A DNA stretch of 64,000 bases from Tropicimonas sp. IMCC34043 (GCF_003390845.1 NZ_QMEK01000002.1:248001-312000); one strand, 5' to 3'. Shown: positions 25,803-35,102, counted from the stretch's first letter. Notes: generated from the sequence alone by a model not told the origin. Translations and numbers: made by a program.

Positions 25803-26651
25803 TCAGTCGCCGACGGGCGGCAATGTCCCGCCAACGGGGTGTTCCTCGGTTCCCAGCGCGTCGGCCAGCCGGGTGGCGGCCGAGCCGGGGCGCAGGGGCC
25901 GCGGTTGCGAGGCGTCGGGCGCCCAGCCCGACAGGAACAGGATCTCGAAGGTCGCGGGGATGCGGCCGTCCTCCTGGCCATGGTCGGCGGCATATACCTC
26001 GGCCATCCGAAGGAACAGTTGCCGTGGCGCCGGCTGGCGGTGGCGGGCATCAAGCGCGTTGGTCTCGCCCATGGCGCGCAGATCGTGCATCAGGTGGAAT
26101 GGCGTCTGGTAGCTGACGTTCAGCGTCAAGCTGTCGGCGACCGGCAGCGCAAAGCCCGCCCGCTGCAGCAGGCTGCCGATGTCCCGGATCTCGGCCATCG
26201 GCAGGATCCGCGGCGACAGCCCGCCGAGTTCCGCGATCTCGGCCCGGGTCAGGGCGTCGCGCAGCTCGCACAGGGTTTCGCCGCCAAAGAGGCAGGCGAG
26301 GAACAGCCCGTCGGGCTTCAGCGCCCGGTGGGACTGGACCAGCTGGCCCACGGGATCGTCGGCCCAGTGCAGCGCCAGCGCATGGATCACCAGATCATGG
26401 GCGCCGACGGACAGATCCAGAACCTCGTCGTCGGCCACGTGGGTCGCCTCCGGCATCAACTCGGCCCAGAGATCCGGGAAACCCGACACCACCGCCGGTG
26501 CCGTAAAGCTCCTGTTAACCATGGCCAGTCTCTCCTGCATCTCGTCGGCCATTTCGCGGTGCAGGAAGTCGGCCATGCCCTCGGGCGCCCGCCGGGCGCG
26601 GGCGCGGGCGCGGCTGAGGGCGGCGCGGTCGGTAAGGCGGGGTGGGGGCAT
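25803..26651 (-). CDS. BioC/NDUFAF5-like SAM methyltransferase-family protein with degenerate SAM loop
   Basis: 282 aa of the alphaproteobacterial family related to BioC and to mitochondrial NDUFAF5. Typical features are an N-terminal LTDRAALSRARARARR, then FLHREMADEMQERLAMVNRSF, and the HDLVIHALALHWADDPVG core with ALKPDGLFLACLFG. Motif I, normally a glycine-rich D-x-G-x-G loop, is replaced by AVVSGFPDLW, so SAM binding is doubtful. NDUFAF5 hydroxylates an arginine of a complex I subunit; a similar role here is only analogy. Its ATG shares bases with the comF ATG on the other strand. Confidence 0.75.
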   Translation of the reverse strand: MPPPRLTDRAALSRARARARRAPEGMADFLHREMADEMQERLAMVNRSFTAPAVVSGFPDLWAELMPEATHVADDEVLDLSVGAHDLVIHALALHWADDPVGQLVQSHRALKPDGLFLACLFGGETLCELRDALTRAEIAELGGLSPRILPMAEIRDIGSLLQRAGFALPVADSLTLNVSYQTPFHLMHDLRAMGETNALDARHRQPAPRQLFLRMAEVYAADHGQEDGRIPATFEILFLSGWAPDASQPRPLRPGSAATRLADALGTEEHPVGGTLPPVGD

Positions 26652-27396
26652 GATCGGTCTATCTGGGGTGAGGGCAGGGGCGCAGGCGGTGATCGCGGCA
26701 ATCTACCCGCCCCATTGCGTCAACTGCAACGCCATCGTCGGTCACGAAGGTGCGCTTTGCGGTCCGTGTTGGCGCGATACGCCGTTCATCACCGGCCTTG
26801 TCTGCGATCTTTGTGGCACGCCTTTGCCTGGCGAGGCGCCAAAGGGGCCGGTGCATTGCGACGATTGCCTGAAGATCGCCCGGCCCTGGACCCGCGGGCG
26901 GGCGGCGATGACCTATGGCGGCAACGGGCGTCGGCTGGTTCTGGGGCTCAAGCATGGCGACCGGACCGATCTTGCCCGTGCTGCGGCCGGATGGATGGCG
27001 ACCGCGGGTGCGGCGCTGCTGCAGGACGATCCGCTGATCGTTCCCGTGCCGCTGCACTGGCGGCGTCTGTTCCAGCGCCGCTATAACCAGTCGGCCCTGC
27101 TGGCCCGGGCGCTGGCGGCACGGACCGGGCTTGCCTGCTGCCCCGACCTGCTGCAACGCCGCCGTTTCACCGGCAGCCAGGACGGCAAGGGCATCGAGGC
27201 GCGATTTGCCAACCTTGCGTCGGCGATTCGCGTTGCGCCGGGGCGGGCGGCGTTGTCACGGTGCCGGGTGATTGTGCTGGTCGACGACGTGATGACCTCG
27301 GGTGCCACCTTTGCAGCCTGCGCCGAGGCCTGCCTTGCGGCTGGCACGGCCGAGGTTCGGGTTCTGGCACTGGCGCGGGTCAGCAAGGACGGATAG
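26650..27396 (+). CDS. comF: ComF-family phosphoribosyltransferase-like protein
   Basis: 248 aa. N-terminal zinc ribbon with CVNC...CGPC and CDLCG...CDDC, then a phosphoribosyltransferase domain with VPVPLHWRRLFQRRYNQSALLAR and the PRPP loop VLVDDVMTSGAT. ComF proteins work in DNA uptake in naturally competent bacteria; in alphaproteobacteria the role is not defined. ATG 26650 overlaps the divergent start of the BioC-like gene within CATG; a GTG six codons later is an alternative start. It leads comF-grxC-nitrilase-marR. Confidence 0.9.
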   Translation: MIGLSGVRAGAQAVIAAIYPPHCVNCNAIVGHEGALCGPCWRDTPFITGLVCDLCGTPLPGEAPKGPVHCDDCLKIARPWTRGRAAMTYGGNGRRLVLGLKHGDRTDLARAAAGWMATAGAALLQDDPLIVPVPLHWRRLFQRRYNQSALLARALAARTGLACCPDLLQRRRFTGSQDGKGIEARFANLASAIRVAPGRAALSRCRVIVLVDDVMTSGATFAACAEACLAAGTAEVRVLALARVSKDG

Positions 27397-27425
27397 GGTT
27401 TTGCAGGTCCCATTCGGAGAATTGA

Positions 27426-27683
27426 ATGCCACCTGTCGAGATCTACACCACACCCTATTGCGGCTATTGCGCGGCAGCCAAACGGTTGCTCGAGAAGAAA
27501 AGCGTGCCGTTTTCCGAGATCGACCTGTCGCGCCAGCCAGAGCGGCGGCAGGAGATGCTGAGCCGCGCCAACGGCGGCTATACCGTGCCGCAGATCTTCA
27601 TCGGTCCCACCCATGTCGGCGGCTGCGACGAACTTTATGCGCTGGAGCGGGCGGGCAAGCTCGACCCGCTGCTGGGGGCATGA
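27426..27683 (+). CDS. grxC: Glutaredoxin 3
   Basis: 85-aa dithiol glutaredoxin reducing disulfides with glutathione. The active site is CGYC (YTTPYCGYC), where enteric Grx3 has CPYC; the GSH-binding TVPQIFI and GGCDELYALE follow. The intact second Cys indicates dithiol activity. Its stop TGA overlaps the start of the nitrilase-family gene (ATGA), and comF is 29 bases upstream. Pairing with a Nit-type amidase suggests linked glutathione metabolism. Confidence 0.94.
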   Translation: MPPVEIYTTPYCGYCAAAKRLLEKKSVPFSEIDLSRQPERRQEMLSRANGGYTVPQIFIGPTHVGGCDELYALERAGKLDPLLGA

Positions 27684-28522
27684 GCCGGGTTCGTGCCGCC
27701 CTGCTGCAGCTGAACGCCGGCGACGATCCGGCGGCAAACCTTCCGGTGACGCGAGGGTTCATCGACAGTGCCGTGTCCGAAGGGGCAGAGTTCGTGCTGA
27801 CCCCCGAGATGACCAATTGCCTGTCGGCCAGTCGCCGGATTCAGGCCGAGGCGATGCGCCCCGAGGCCGAGGACCCGACCCTGGCGGGCCTGCGCGATAC
27901 CGCGGCGCGCCACGGGATCTGGCTGCTGATCGGCTCGCTCGGGCTGAAGACCGACGACCCGGACGGCCGGTTCGCCAACCGCTCGTTCCTGATCGGCCCC
28001 GATGGCGGCATCGAAGCGCGTTATGACAAGATCCACATGTTCGACGTGGATGTCTCGCCAACCGAAAGCTATCGCGAATCCACCGCCTATCGGCCGGGCG
28101 CGCGGGCGGTTCTGGCCCGGACGCCTTTTGCCACGCTCGGTCTTTCGATCTGCTATGACCTGCGATTTCCGTATCTGTTCCGTCGCCTTGCCGGGGCGGG
28201 CGCGCAGATCTTGACCGTTCCGGCGGCCTTCGCGGCCGTCACCGGCGCCGCCCATTGGGAGGTGTTGCTGCGTGCCCGCGCCATCGAAACCGGCGCCTTC
28301 GTTCTGGCACCCGCGCAGACCGGCACCCATGCCGCACGCGAAGGCCGGTCGCGGCAGACCCATGGACACAGCCTGGCGGTGGCGCCATGGGGCGAGATCC
28401 TGGTCGATGCCGGCACGGCACCCGGCGTCAGCTGCGTCGATCTCGACCTCGATGCGGTGGCCGAGGCGCGCTCGCGCGTTCCCTCGTTGCGTCATGACCG
28501 CGCCATTGAGGGCCCGGAATGA
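27680..28522 (+). CDS. Carbon-nitrogen hydrolase, Nit1-type (deaminated glutathione amidase candidate)
   Basis: 280 aa with the nitrilase-superfamily catalytic triad: Glu in VLTPEMTN, Lys in RYDKIHMFDVD, and Cys in LSICYDLRFPYLF. The IHMFDVDV and DLRFP motifs are those of Nit1/NitA proteins, which hydrolyse deaminated glutathione (a repair reaction) or omega-amides. The ATGA overlap with grxC fits a glutathione role. The alternative is another amidase of the same class. Confidence 0.88.
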   Translation: MSRVRAALLQLNAGDDPAANLPVTRGFIDSAVSEGAEFVLTPEMTNCLSASRRIQAEAMRPEAEDPTLAGLRDTAARHGIWLLIGSLGLKTDDPDGRFANRSFLIGPDGGIEARYDKIHMFDVDVSPTESYRESTAYRPGARAVLARTPFATLGLSICYDLRFPYLFRRLAGAGAQILTVPAAFAAVTGAAHWEVLLRARAIETGAFVLAPAQTGTHAAREGRSRQTHGHSLAVAPWGEILVDAGTAPGVSCVDLDLDAVAEARSRVPSLRHDRAIEGPE

Positions 28523-28974
28523 ACCCGCAGAGCCGAAGCCTCGCCGTCGCCTTGTTCAGCGAGATCTTCACGGTCGACCAGCTCGCCCGCAACCGGCTGA
28601 CCAAGGCGATGCCGAAGGGCATGGAGATCAGCCATTTTTCGGTTCTGAACCACCTCGCCCGCGTCGGCGAGGAGCGGACGCCTGCGCAGCTTGCCCAGGC
28701 GTTTCATCTGACCCGCGGTGCCATGACCAATACGCTCGCGAAACTCGAATGGGCGGGGCATGTCCATATCCGGCCCGACTGGAACGACGCCCGGCGCAAG
28801 TTCGTGTCGATCAGCCCCTCGGGGCGCGCAGCCCGTGACGCGGCGATCGCCGCTGTCGCGCCCCTCGTCGCCGAAGTGGTGGAAGAGATCGGCGCCGACC
28901 GCATCCGCCTGATCCTTCCCGTTCTGCGCCAGTTGCGGGAACGGCTCGGGGCCGAATCGCCCGGGTCCGAATAG
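28519..28974 (+). CDS. MarR-family transcriptional regulator
   Basis: 151 aa winged-helix regulator. The DNA-recognition helix lies in LAQAFHLTRGAMTNTLAKLEWAG and the wing in DWNDARRKFVSISPSGRA, the usual D-x-R-(x)3-V MarR wing. It probably represses a small set of genes in response to a ligand or redox change; the overlapping nitrilase gene (ATGA) suggests it could autoregulate the comF-grxC-nit operon. Ligand unknown. Confidence 0.88.
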   Translation: MNPQSRSLAVALFSEIFTVDQLARNRLTKAMPKGMEISHFSVLNHLARVGEERTPAQLAQAFHLTRGAMTNTLAKLEWAGHVHIRPDWNDARRKFVSISPSGRAARDAAIAAVAPLVAEVVEEIGADRIRLILPVLRQLRERLGAESPGSE

Positions 28975-29087
28975 CAAATTAGGGTACGCCAGACCGTCGT
29001 TCGGGATGCTATCGTGAACCAGCGGCCGCCTGCTCCCGCAGGGAGCGGCCGGCTCCTCGGGACCCAAACGATGCAAGGACCTTGCCG

Positions 29088-31154
29088 ATGCCCCAGCCTC
29101 AGGACGACATTTTCCGCCTTGGCCTGACCATGGCCGGCGCAATCTCGGCCGGTGCCTACACCGCCGGGGTGCTGGATTTCCTGTTTTCGGCGCTGAAGGC
29201 GCAGGACCCGGAGGGCAGCGGGATCCGGGTCGTGCTGAAGGCGATGAGCGGCACTTCGGCCGGCGGGGTCTGCACCGCGCTGTCGGTTCCGGCCCTGATT
29301 GAAGGTATCCGCCCGTTCGACGCTGCGGCGCCCTCGGTGCCGCTGCTGCACGCGATCTGGGTGCGCGAGCTTGATTTTCTTGGCGGACCGGGGCGCACCG
29401 GCCTCGTCTCGCAGACCGACCTCGACCGGGCCCGCAAGGATCCCGCCGGTGCCCATGTCTATTCGCTGCTGAACAGCGAGGCGATCGAGGAGGCGGCGAG
29501 CCGGGTGCTGGCCGATGTGGCGTGGAAAGGCGGGCGCTATGATTTCGTGGCCGAGGAGCTCGATCTTTTCATCACCTGCACAAACCTTGCAGGCCAGCCC
29601 TATCGCATCGCCTTCAACGCGGGGGACGAGGGCGACGGCCATCTGATGGCGAACCACGCCTATGTCGCGCATTTCCGGGTCGACGGGCTGGGCGCGATCC
29701 CGGTCGCGTCGCATTGGCTCGATATCTGGAAGGATCGCGGGGTCAGGCTGACGCTCGATCCCGCCGCCGGTCCCGGCGCGCCACAGGCGATCGACTTCGA
29801 GACGGCGGGCCCCTGGCACGATCTGCGCGAGATGGGCGTGGTCACCGGCGCCTTTCCCATCGGGCTTGCCGCCAAGCAGGTCGTTGTCAGCGCCCGCGAA
29901 TTCGGGGTGTTCGATCCCGACGAGGACGATTGCGCCCGCGGCGGCGCCTGGCCGCTGGAGATCGACCCGGGACTGCGCCCCGTCGCATTCGGGCAGGGCG
30001 AACTGGTCTGCAGCCAGTCGATGAGCTTTGTCGGCGTCGATGGCGGGGTCTGCAACAACGAACCGTTCGAGCTTGCCCGCTATGCGCTGCGCGCGCCCGC
30101 CGCCCGGCCCGGTGCCGCGCCATGGGAGCTGGAGCCGAACCCGCGCGCACCGGACCGCGCCGACCGCGCGGTCATCATGATCGACCCTTTCCCCGAAGGA
30201 CCGCAGCCTGACATGCGACGCGAGCTTTCTGCCGCGGACCGGGCGATCCTGCCGGTCGTCGCGGCGTTGAAATCGGCGCTGCTGGATCAGGCAAGGTTCA
30301 AGCCAGGCGAACTGGTCGCCGCGATGGACGGCGCCGGGCGCTCGCGGTTCCTGATTGCGCCGGTGCGCGACGGCAAGCGCGGTTCAGAGGCCATCGCCAG
30401 CGGTCTTCTCGGCGGCTTCGGCGGGTTTTTCAGCGAGGCGTTCCGCGAGCACGATTTCCAGCTGGGGCGCCGCAACTGCCAGTGGTTCCTGCAGAAGTAT
30501 TTCACCCTGGAGGCGCCGCATCAGGTCTTTTCCGGGTTCGGCGCCGGCTCTGCGGCGGGGGATCGCCCGATCCTTGCGCTCGACGCAAGCCTCACCGCCG
30601 AGATCGCAGAGCCGCAATGGCCGCGGCTGGACGTGTCAGACATCACGACGCTGATCGAGGCGTTGCAGGCCCGCGTCGGCCGGATCGGCGGCGAACTGGT
30701 CCGCCAGGGATTCAGCGGAAAGATCTGGAAGATGGCGGTTGGCCTGCTGTGGAATGCCGCGGGACGGGGCCGGATCGAACAGTTGCTGACGCGGACCGTC
30801 GGCGCTGAACTGATCGCGCGCGATCAGGTGACCGAACTGGCCGGGCGCAGCGAGGCCGAACGCAAGGTGCTTGCCACGCTATTCGCCCCCGGACCCGACC
30901 TGCGGACGATCCCGGGGCTTGGCGCTGCGACGGGCCTGCCCGAAACCGATGTGGCGCACGTCATCGCCCGGCTCAAATCCGACCCGCGGCACCAGAACTT
31001 CGCAATCTGGGAAGGCGACGGGATTGTGATCGACGGTCAACGCCACCGGACCTTTGCAATCTGGGGCTTCCGGCCCAGGAGCATTCTGCTGTTCCCGGGG
31101 ATCGGCGGCTATCTTCAGGGTCTGGCCGGGCGGATTTCGAGCGATATGGATTGA
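29088..31154 (+). CDS. Patatin-like phospholipase family protein, large form
   Basis: 688 aa. The N-terminal patatin hydrolase has the oxyanion turn AGAISAGAYTAGV, the nucleophile elbow MSGTSAGGV (G-x-S-x-G) and the catalytic Asp in VGVDGGVCNNEP, so the Ser-Asp dyad is intact. A long C-terminal half (about 330-688) has no motif I recognise and includes a membrane-proximal FGGFFSEAFREHDFQLGRRNCQWFLQ stretch. I chose ATG 29088, six bases after the first possible TTG, with AAGGAC at 29075. It stands alone between marR and thpR. Confidence 0.85.
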   Translation: MPQPQDDIFRLGLTMAGAISAGAYTAGVLDFLFSALKAQDPEGSGIRVVLKAMSGTSAGGVCTALSVPALIEGIRPFDAAAPSVPLLHAIWVRELDFLGGPGRTGLVSQTDLDRARKDPAGAHVYSLLNSEAIEEAASRVLADVAWKGGRYDFVAEELDLFITCTNLAGQPYRIAFNAGDEGDGHLMANHAYVAHFRVDGLGAIPVASHWLDIWKDRGVRLTLDPAAGPGAPQAIDFETAGPWHDLREMGVVTGAFPIGLAAKQVVVSAREFGVFDPDEDDCARGGAWPLEIDPGLRPVAFGQGELVCSQSMSFVGVDGGVCNNEPFELARYALRAPAARPGAAPWELEPNPRAPDRADRAVIMIDPFPEGPQPDMRRELSAADRAILPVVAALKSALLDQARFKPGELVAAMDGAGRSRFLIAPVRDGKRGSEAIASGLLGGFGGFFSEAFREHDFQLGRRNCQWFLQKYFTLEAPHQVFSGFGAGSAAGDRPILALDASLTAEIAEPQWPRLDVSDITTLIEALQARVGRIGGELVRQGFSGKIWKMAVGLLWNAAGRGRIEQLLTRTVGAELIARDQVTELAGRSEAERKVLATLFAPGPDLRTIPGLGAATGLPETDVAHVIARLKSDPRHQNFAIWEGDGIVIDGQRHRTFAIWGFRPRSILLFPGIGGYLQGLAGRISSDMD

Positions 31155-31216
31155 ACTTTGGTGCCAATACCGCGCCGCCCCTTGCGCACCGCCCCGAGGC
31201 GAGCGAGGTTCGGCTC

Positions 31217-31762
31217 ATGCGATGCTTCGTGGCAATATCCCTGACCGATTCCCTGACCGACGCCCTGGCGGAGTTGCAGGCGGAAATACCCGTCGGTCGG
31301 TTGACGCCGCCCGAAAACCTGCACCTGACGCTGAATTTCCTTGGTGAGCTTCGCGATCCGCAGGTGGTCGAAGCTCACGAGGCGCTCGAGGCGATCCGCG
31401 CCAAGCCGGTGCGCATCGAACTGACCGGGCTCGACCTGTTGGGCGCAGGCCGGCCGCAGGCCCTGCACGCCACCATCCGCTCGACCGAGCCGTTGCTGGC
31501 GCTGCAACGCAAGGTCACGCAGGCCCTGCGTAGCGCGGGACTCGATCTGCCGCGCCAGCGCTATCATCCTCATATTACCCTGGCGCGGTTCAACCGTCAG
31601 CCACAAGGCCTGGAAGCGACCGGACTTGCCGCGTTCCTGCAAGCGAATGCCGTGGCGGCCCTGCCAGGGTTCATGGCCGAGGCGATCACGCTGTTCCGCT
31701 CGGACCTCGGGATTGGCGGGGCCGTTCACAGTGAACTCGGGTGCTACCCGCTGGTTCCCTGA
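31217..31762 (+). CDS. thpR: RNA 2',3'-cyclic 3'-phosphodiesterase
   Basis: 181 aa of the 2H phosphoesterase family, which opens 2',3'-cyclic phosphates to 2'-phosphates on RNA ends. Both catalytic His-x-Thr-x motifs are present: HLTL (His36) and HITL (about 118). The fold-typical MRCFVAISLTD opens the protein, so I take ATG 31217; the frame is open upstream into the patatin gene without homology. It converges with ubiG, 84 bases away. Confidence 0.9.
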   Translation: MRCFVAISLTDSLTDALAELQAEIPVGRLTPPENLHLTLNFLGELRDPQVVEAHEALEAIRAKPVRIELTGLDLLGAGRPQALHATIRSTEPLLALQRKVTQALRSAGLDLPRQRYHPHITLARFNRQPQGLEATGLAAFLQANAVAALPGFMAEAITLFRSDLGIGGAVHSELGCYPLVP

Positions 31763-31846
31763 GGCCTAGGGGCGCACCCCGACCGGCGCGCCGTTGCCAG
31801 AGCATGCCGCCGCGCGGCCCGCAGGCCGCACCGCGGCAGTGCCGCC

Positions 31847-32593
31847 TCAGGCCGGCCGCACGCTTGCCGTCACATAGTTCACCGCAAGATCCTTGTCCGA
31901 GATCGACCAGCTCCAGTTCAGCGGGTTGAACACGAACCCCTTGACGTCGACCGGGGTCAGTCCGGCCTTGGCGATCAGGTCCTGCAGTTCCGCGGGCTTT
32001 ATGAACTTGTCCCAGTCGTGGGTGCCCTTCGGCAACCAGCGCATCACCCATTCGGCGCCCACGATTGCCATCGCAAAGCTTCGGGCGTTGCGGTTGATCG
32101 TCGAACAGATCATCAGCCCGCCGGGCCGCAGCAGGTCATGGCAGGCGGTCAGATAGCTTTGCGGATCGGACACATGCTCGACCACTTCCATGTTCAGCAC
32201 GACGTCGAACTGCTCGCCCGCCGCGGCCAGCGCCTCGGCGGTGACGTGGCGATAGTCGATATCGAGCCCCGATTGTTCGGCATGGATCTGTGCCACCGGA
32301 ATGTTGCGCGGCGCCGCGTCGGCGCCGACCACCGTCGCGCCAAGCCGCGCCATCGGTTCGCTCAGCAATCCGCCGCCGCAACCGATGTCGAGCACGCGCA
32401 GTCCCTCGAACGGGCGCGGTGCGTTCAGGTCGCGGTCGAATTCTGCCGCGGTCTGCCGGGTGATATAGTCGAGCCGGGTCGGATTCATCATGTGCAGCGG
32501 CTTGAACTTGCCCGTCGGGTCCCACCACTCTGCGGCCATCGCCTCGAACTTGGCGACTTCGGCCGGATCGACGGTATTGGTGGACGTGGTCAT
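31847..32593 (-). CDS. ubiG: 3-demethylubiquinol O-methyltransferase
   Basis: SAM-dependent methyltransferase of ubiquinone synthesis, acting twice on the ring hydroxyls. 248 aa with motif [19 protein letters not shown], then [25 protein letters not shown] and the C-terminal [14 protein letters not shown] that is specific to UbiG. ATG 32593 gives the family start with [18 protein letters not shown]. It is divergent from pip. Confidence 0.95.
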   Translation of the reverse strand: MTTSTNTVDPAEVAKFEAMAAEWWDPTGKFKPLHMMNPTRLDYITRQTAAEFDRDLNAPRPFEGLRVLDIGCGGGLLSEPMARLGATVVGADAAPRNIPVAQIHAEQSGLDIDYRHVTAEALAAAGEQFDVVLNMEVVEHVSDPQSYLTACHDLLRPGGLMICSTINRNARSFAMAIVGAEWVMRWLPKGTHDWDKFIKPAELQDLIAKAGLTPVDVKGFVFNPLNWSWSISDKDLAVNYVTASVRPA

Positions 32594-32661
32594 GGCGGGC
32601 TCCTTCGGACGGGCGTTCATTGGACGTAGCGCGCTTCTTTCGGGCGCTATATAGCTCACTT

Positions 32662-33651
32662 ATGGACAAAGACGCAGGGCACAAGAGCGCACTCCAGTAT
32701 CTCTATCCGCCGCTGGTACCCTACGACCAGCGCATGATCGAGGTGGGCGATGGCCACACGCTTTACGTCGAACAATGCGGCAATCCCGGGGGCATTCCTG
32801 TCGTCGTCCTGCACGGCGGTCCCGGCGGTGGCTGCAGCCCGGCCATGCGGCGCTATTTCCATCCGCGACACTACCGGATCGTGCTGTTCGACCAGCGTGG
32901 CTGTGGCAGGTCGCGCCCCCATGCCAGCGTCGAGGCCAATACGACCTGGCATCTGGTCTCGGACATCGAGGTGATCCGCGAGGCGCTGGGAATCGACCGC
33001 TGGGTCGTCTTCGGCGGCAGCTGGGGGGCGACGCTGGCGTTGTGCTATGCCCAGACCCATCCCGACCGCGCCGCCTATCTGGCGTTGCGCGGGGTATTCC
33101 TGATGACCCAGGGCGAGCTCGACTGGTTTTACGGCGGCGGTGCCGGGCAGTTCTTTCCCGAACAATGGCGGCGCTTTGCGGGCATGATCCCGGGGGCCGC
33201 GCCAGGCAATCTGATCGACGCCTATACGCCCTTTCTGTTCGATGGCGACATGGCCCGGCAGATCCGCTTTGCCCGCGCCTGGACGGCGTGGGAAAACGCG
33301 CTCGCCTCGATCAACAGTTCCGATTCAGGTGGCGAAAGCCCGGGCGATCATGCCCGCGCCTTCGCCCGGATCGAGAACCACTTTTTCCGTCACCGCGGCT
33401 GGCTTGACAGCGACGAACAGATTCTCGAGCGCGCCGACCGTCTCGCCGGGATGCCGGGGGCCATCGTGCAGGGCCGGTACGACATGATCTGCCCGCCGGT
33501 TTCGGCCTGGCGGCTGGCCGAGCGCTGGCCCGCCGCCGATCTGCGCATGATCGGGCTTGCGGGGCACGCGCTCAGCGAACCGGGGATCAGCGCCGAACTG
33601 GTGCGGGTCACCGACGCGCTCATTCACCAGGCCGACCGTCTGGATCTGTGA
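32662..33651 (+). CDS. pip: Proline iminopeptidase
   Basis: An alpha/beta hydrolase of 329 aa removing N-terminal proline. Motifs: oxyanion HGGPGGGCSP, nucleophile GGSWGATLAL (Ser), DQRGCGRS, Asp in GRYDMICPP and His in GHALSEPG. ATG 32662 has no Shine-Dalgarno match; a TATATA box (32648-32653) ends only eight bases before it, so the mRNA may be leaderless. Its last 32 bases overlap the convergent end of the antiporter gene. Confidence 0.92.
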   Translation: MDKDAGHKSALQYLYPPLVPYDQRMIEVGDGHTLYVEQCGNPGGIPVVVLHGGPGGGCSPAMRRYFHPRHYRIVLFDQRGCGRSRPHASVEANTTWHLVSDIEVIREALGIDRWVVFGGSWGATLALCYAQTHPDRAAYLALRGVFLMTQGELDWFYGGGAGQFFPEQWRRFAGMIPGAAPGNLIDAYTPFLFDGDMARQIRFARAWTAWENALASINSSDSGGESPGDHARAFARIENHFFRHRGWLDSDEQILERADRLAGMPGAIVQGRYDMICPPVSAWRLAERWPAADLRMIGLAGHALSEPGISAELVRVTDALIHQADRLDL

Positions 33652-34864
33652 CCGCGGGCGGTTCCGGGGCGGTACCGTTCACCGGACCAAGCCGGAAGAT
33701 CTGCGCCGCCCATCGCGCCGTCAGCCCGTGGACATAGGCCGAGACGAGGACGGCGCTGGTGGCGACGACCAGGATCTCGGGCCCTTTCGCCAGCTCGTCG
33801 AAATCGAGCACCACGAAAATCGCGAACAGCGCCGTGGCGAGCCCGCGCGGCCCGAACCATCCGAGGAACAGCCGTTCGTTCGGCCGCGTCGAGGTTCCCA
33901 TCAGCGACAGCCAGATCGCGACCGGACGCACCACGAGGATTGACAGGAACACGACGCCCAGCGTGGCAAGATCGGCGTGGGTCAGCGCCAGCGGCACCAG
34001 ATAGGCACCGATCAGCAGAAAGCTCAGGATCGCCAGGAACTGGCCGTCTTCCTCGAGGAAGTCCCGGATTGCGATCACCTTGCCGCCCGCGGCGTTGGCA
34101 AAGGCGAAGCCGCCGGCGAAGACGGCGACGAAACTGTTGCCGCCAAGGATCTCGGCAAGGAAAAACATCGAGCCGACCAGCGCCAGCGTCATCACCCCGT
34201 CAAGCGCCGGGTCCATCCCATTGCGCGCGGTCGCGACGCGCCGCAGCCAGCCGCCGAGGATCCCGACCGCAACCCCGACCGCAAGCCCGATCCCGACCTG
34301 TGCCAGGATGAACAGCACCAGACTGTTCGGCGCGTCGGTGTCCTCGCCCACCGCGAGGAAGGCGAAGAACACGACGAAGGGGAATGCCAGCCCGTCGTTC
34401 AGCCCGCTTTCGGCATTGATCGTGTCGCGCAGGGTTTCCGGTATCTTCGGGTCGCCCATGATCGGCTTTCCCAGCGCCGCGTCGGTGGGCGCGAGCAGCG
34501 CGGCCAGCACGCAGGCCTCCCAGAACGGCCAGTCGGGCAGCAGGACGAGGTTCACCGCCAGCCCCAGCACAATCGCGACCGGCAGCCCGATCAGCAGCAT
34601 CCGGCCCGCCAGGCCCTGGATCCGGCGCGCCGCACCGCGGGTCAATTCGGTCGCGTCGGCAAACAGCAGCAGCGCCAGCGTCAGCTCGGCCAGCCTGTGG
34701 AACATGCTGCCGGTGTCGTGGCTGAGTGCGGGAACCTGCAGGGCCGCGACCACACCGACCGCCAGAAACACCATCGGCATGGTGATCCCGATCCCCGCCA
34801 GACCGCGCGAGAACAACGTGTAAAGCAGGATCAGGATGGCAATTGCCGCATAGAGATGGACCAT
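33620..34864 (-). CDS. Na+(K+)/H+ antiporter, NhaP/CPA1 type
   Basis: 414 aa with about 12 hydrophobic segments. The CPA1 transport core is visible: [38 protein letters not shown], which holds the paired Asn-Asp type site and the family motif, and [17 protein letters not shown]. Residues around it are typical of NhaP exchangers; the cation is not certain. ATG 34864 ([12 protein letters not shown]). The C-terminus overlaps pip on the other strand by 32 bases. Confidence 0.88.
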   Translation of the reverse strand: MVHLYAAIAILILLYTLFSRGLAGIGITMPMVFLAVGVVAALQVPALSHDTGSMFHRLAELTLALLLFADATELTRGAARRIQGLAGRMLLIGLPVAIVLGLAVNLVLLPDWPFWEACVLAALLAPTDAALGKPIMGDPKIPETLRDTINAESGLNDGLAFPFVVFFAFLAVGEDTDAPNSLVLFILAQVGIGLAVGVAVGILGGWLRRVATARNGMDPALDGVMTLALVGSMFFLAEILGGNSFVAVFAGGFAFANAAGGKVIAIRDFLEEDGQFLAILSFLLIGAYLVPLALTHADLATLGVVFLSILVVRPVAIWLSLMGTSTRPNERLFLGWFGPRGLATALFAIFVVLDFDELAKGPEILVVATSAVLVSAYVHGLTARWAAQIFRLGPVNGTAPEPPAVTDPDGRPGE

Positions 34865-34976
34865 GGCCGTCCTTTCGATGGTGTACCTCACCCTAGCGGC
34901 CGAGCCGACCGACGGGAAGTGTCGCCTGCGATCCGGCAATTCATCGGCGCGCGACAGCGAACGGCCGCAAGGGCGC

Positions 34977-35005
34977 TTGCAATCGCTGTGTGATTCGCCT
35001 ATGTG
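34977..35005 (+). promoter_or_regulatory. Promoter of the rimP-nusA-ylxR-infB operon
   Basis: TTGCAA (34977-34982), a 17-base spacer and TATGTG (35000-35005) give a sigma70-like promoter in the spacer divergent from the antiporter gene. Transcription would begin near 35012, leaving a leader of about 90 bases before rimP that contains a terminator-like hairpin. Confidence 0.55.
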
Positions 35006-35061
35006 CCAATCCAACAGCGGCGCTGCCGGGTTCCTCCCGAATGCTCCACCGGGAAAGATCG

Positions 35062-35084
35062 ACGGGCCGCGTGCCCGTTTTTTT
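35062..35084 (+). terminator. Terminator-like hairpin in the rimP leader (attenuator candidate)
   Basis: Stem ACGGGC/GCCCGT (35062-35067 with 35073-35078), loop CGCGT, then a run of seven Ts (35078-35084). It lies only 18 bases before the rimP ATG and downstream of the operon promoter, while the upstream gene faces away. It cannot be the end of a known plus-strand gene, so it most likely attenuates the operon. Confidence 0.65.
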
Positions 35085-35102
35085 GTGTTTGGGATATTCC
35101 CT

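Noticed and set aside
29018-29062. Inverted repeat of CGGCCG/GGGAG words before the patatin gene
   Set aside because: Arms are interrupted by extra bases and no T-run follows, so it is neither a good terminator nor a clear operator.
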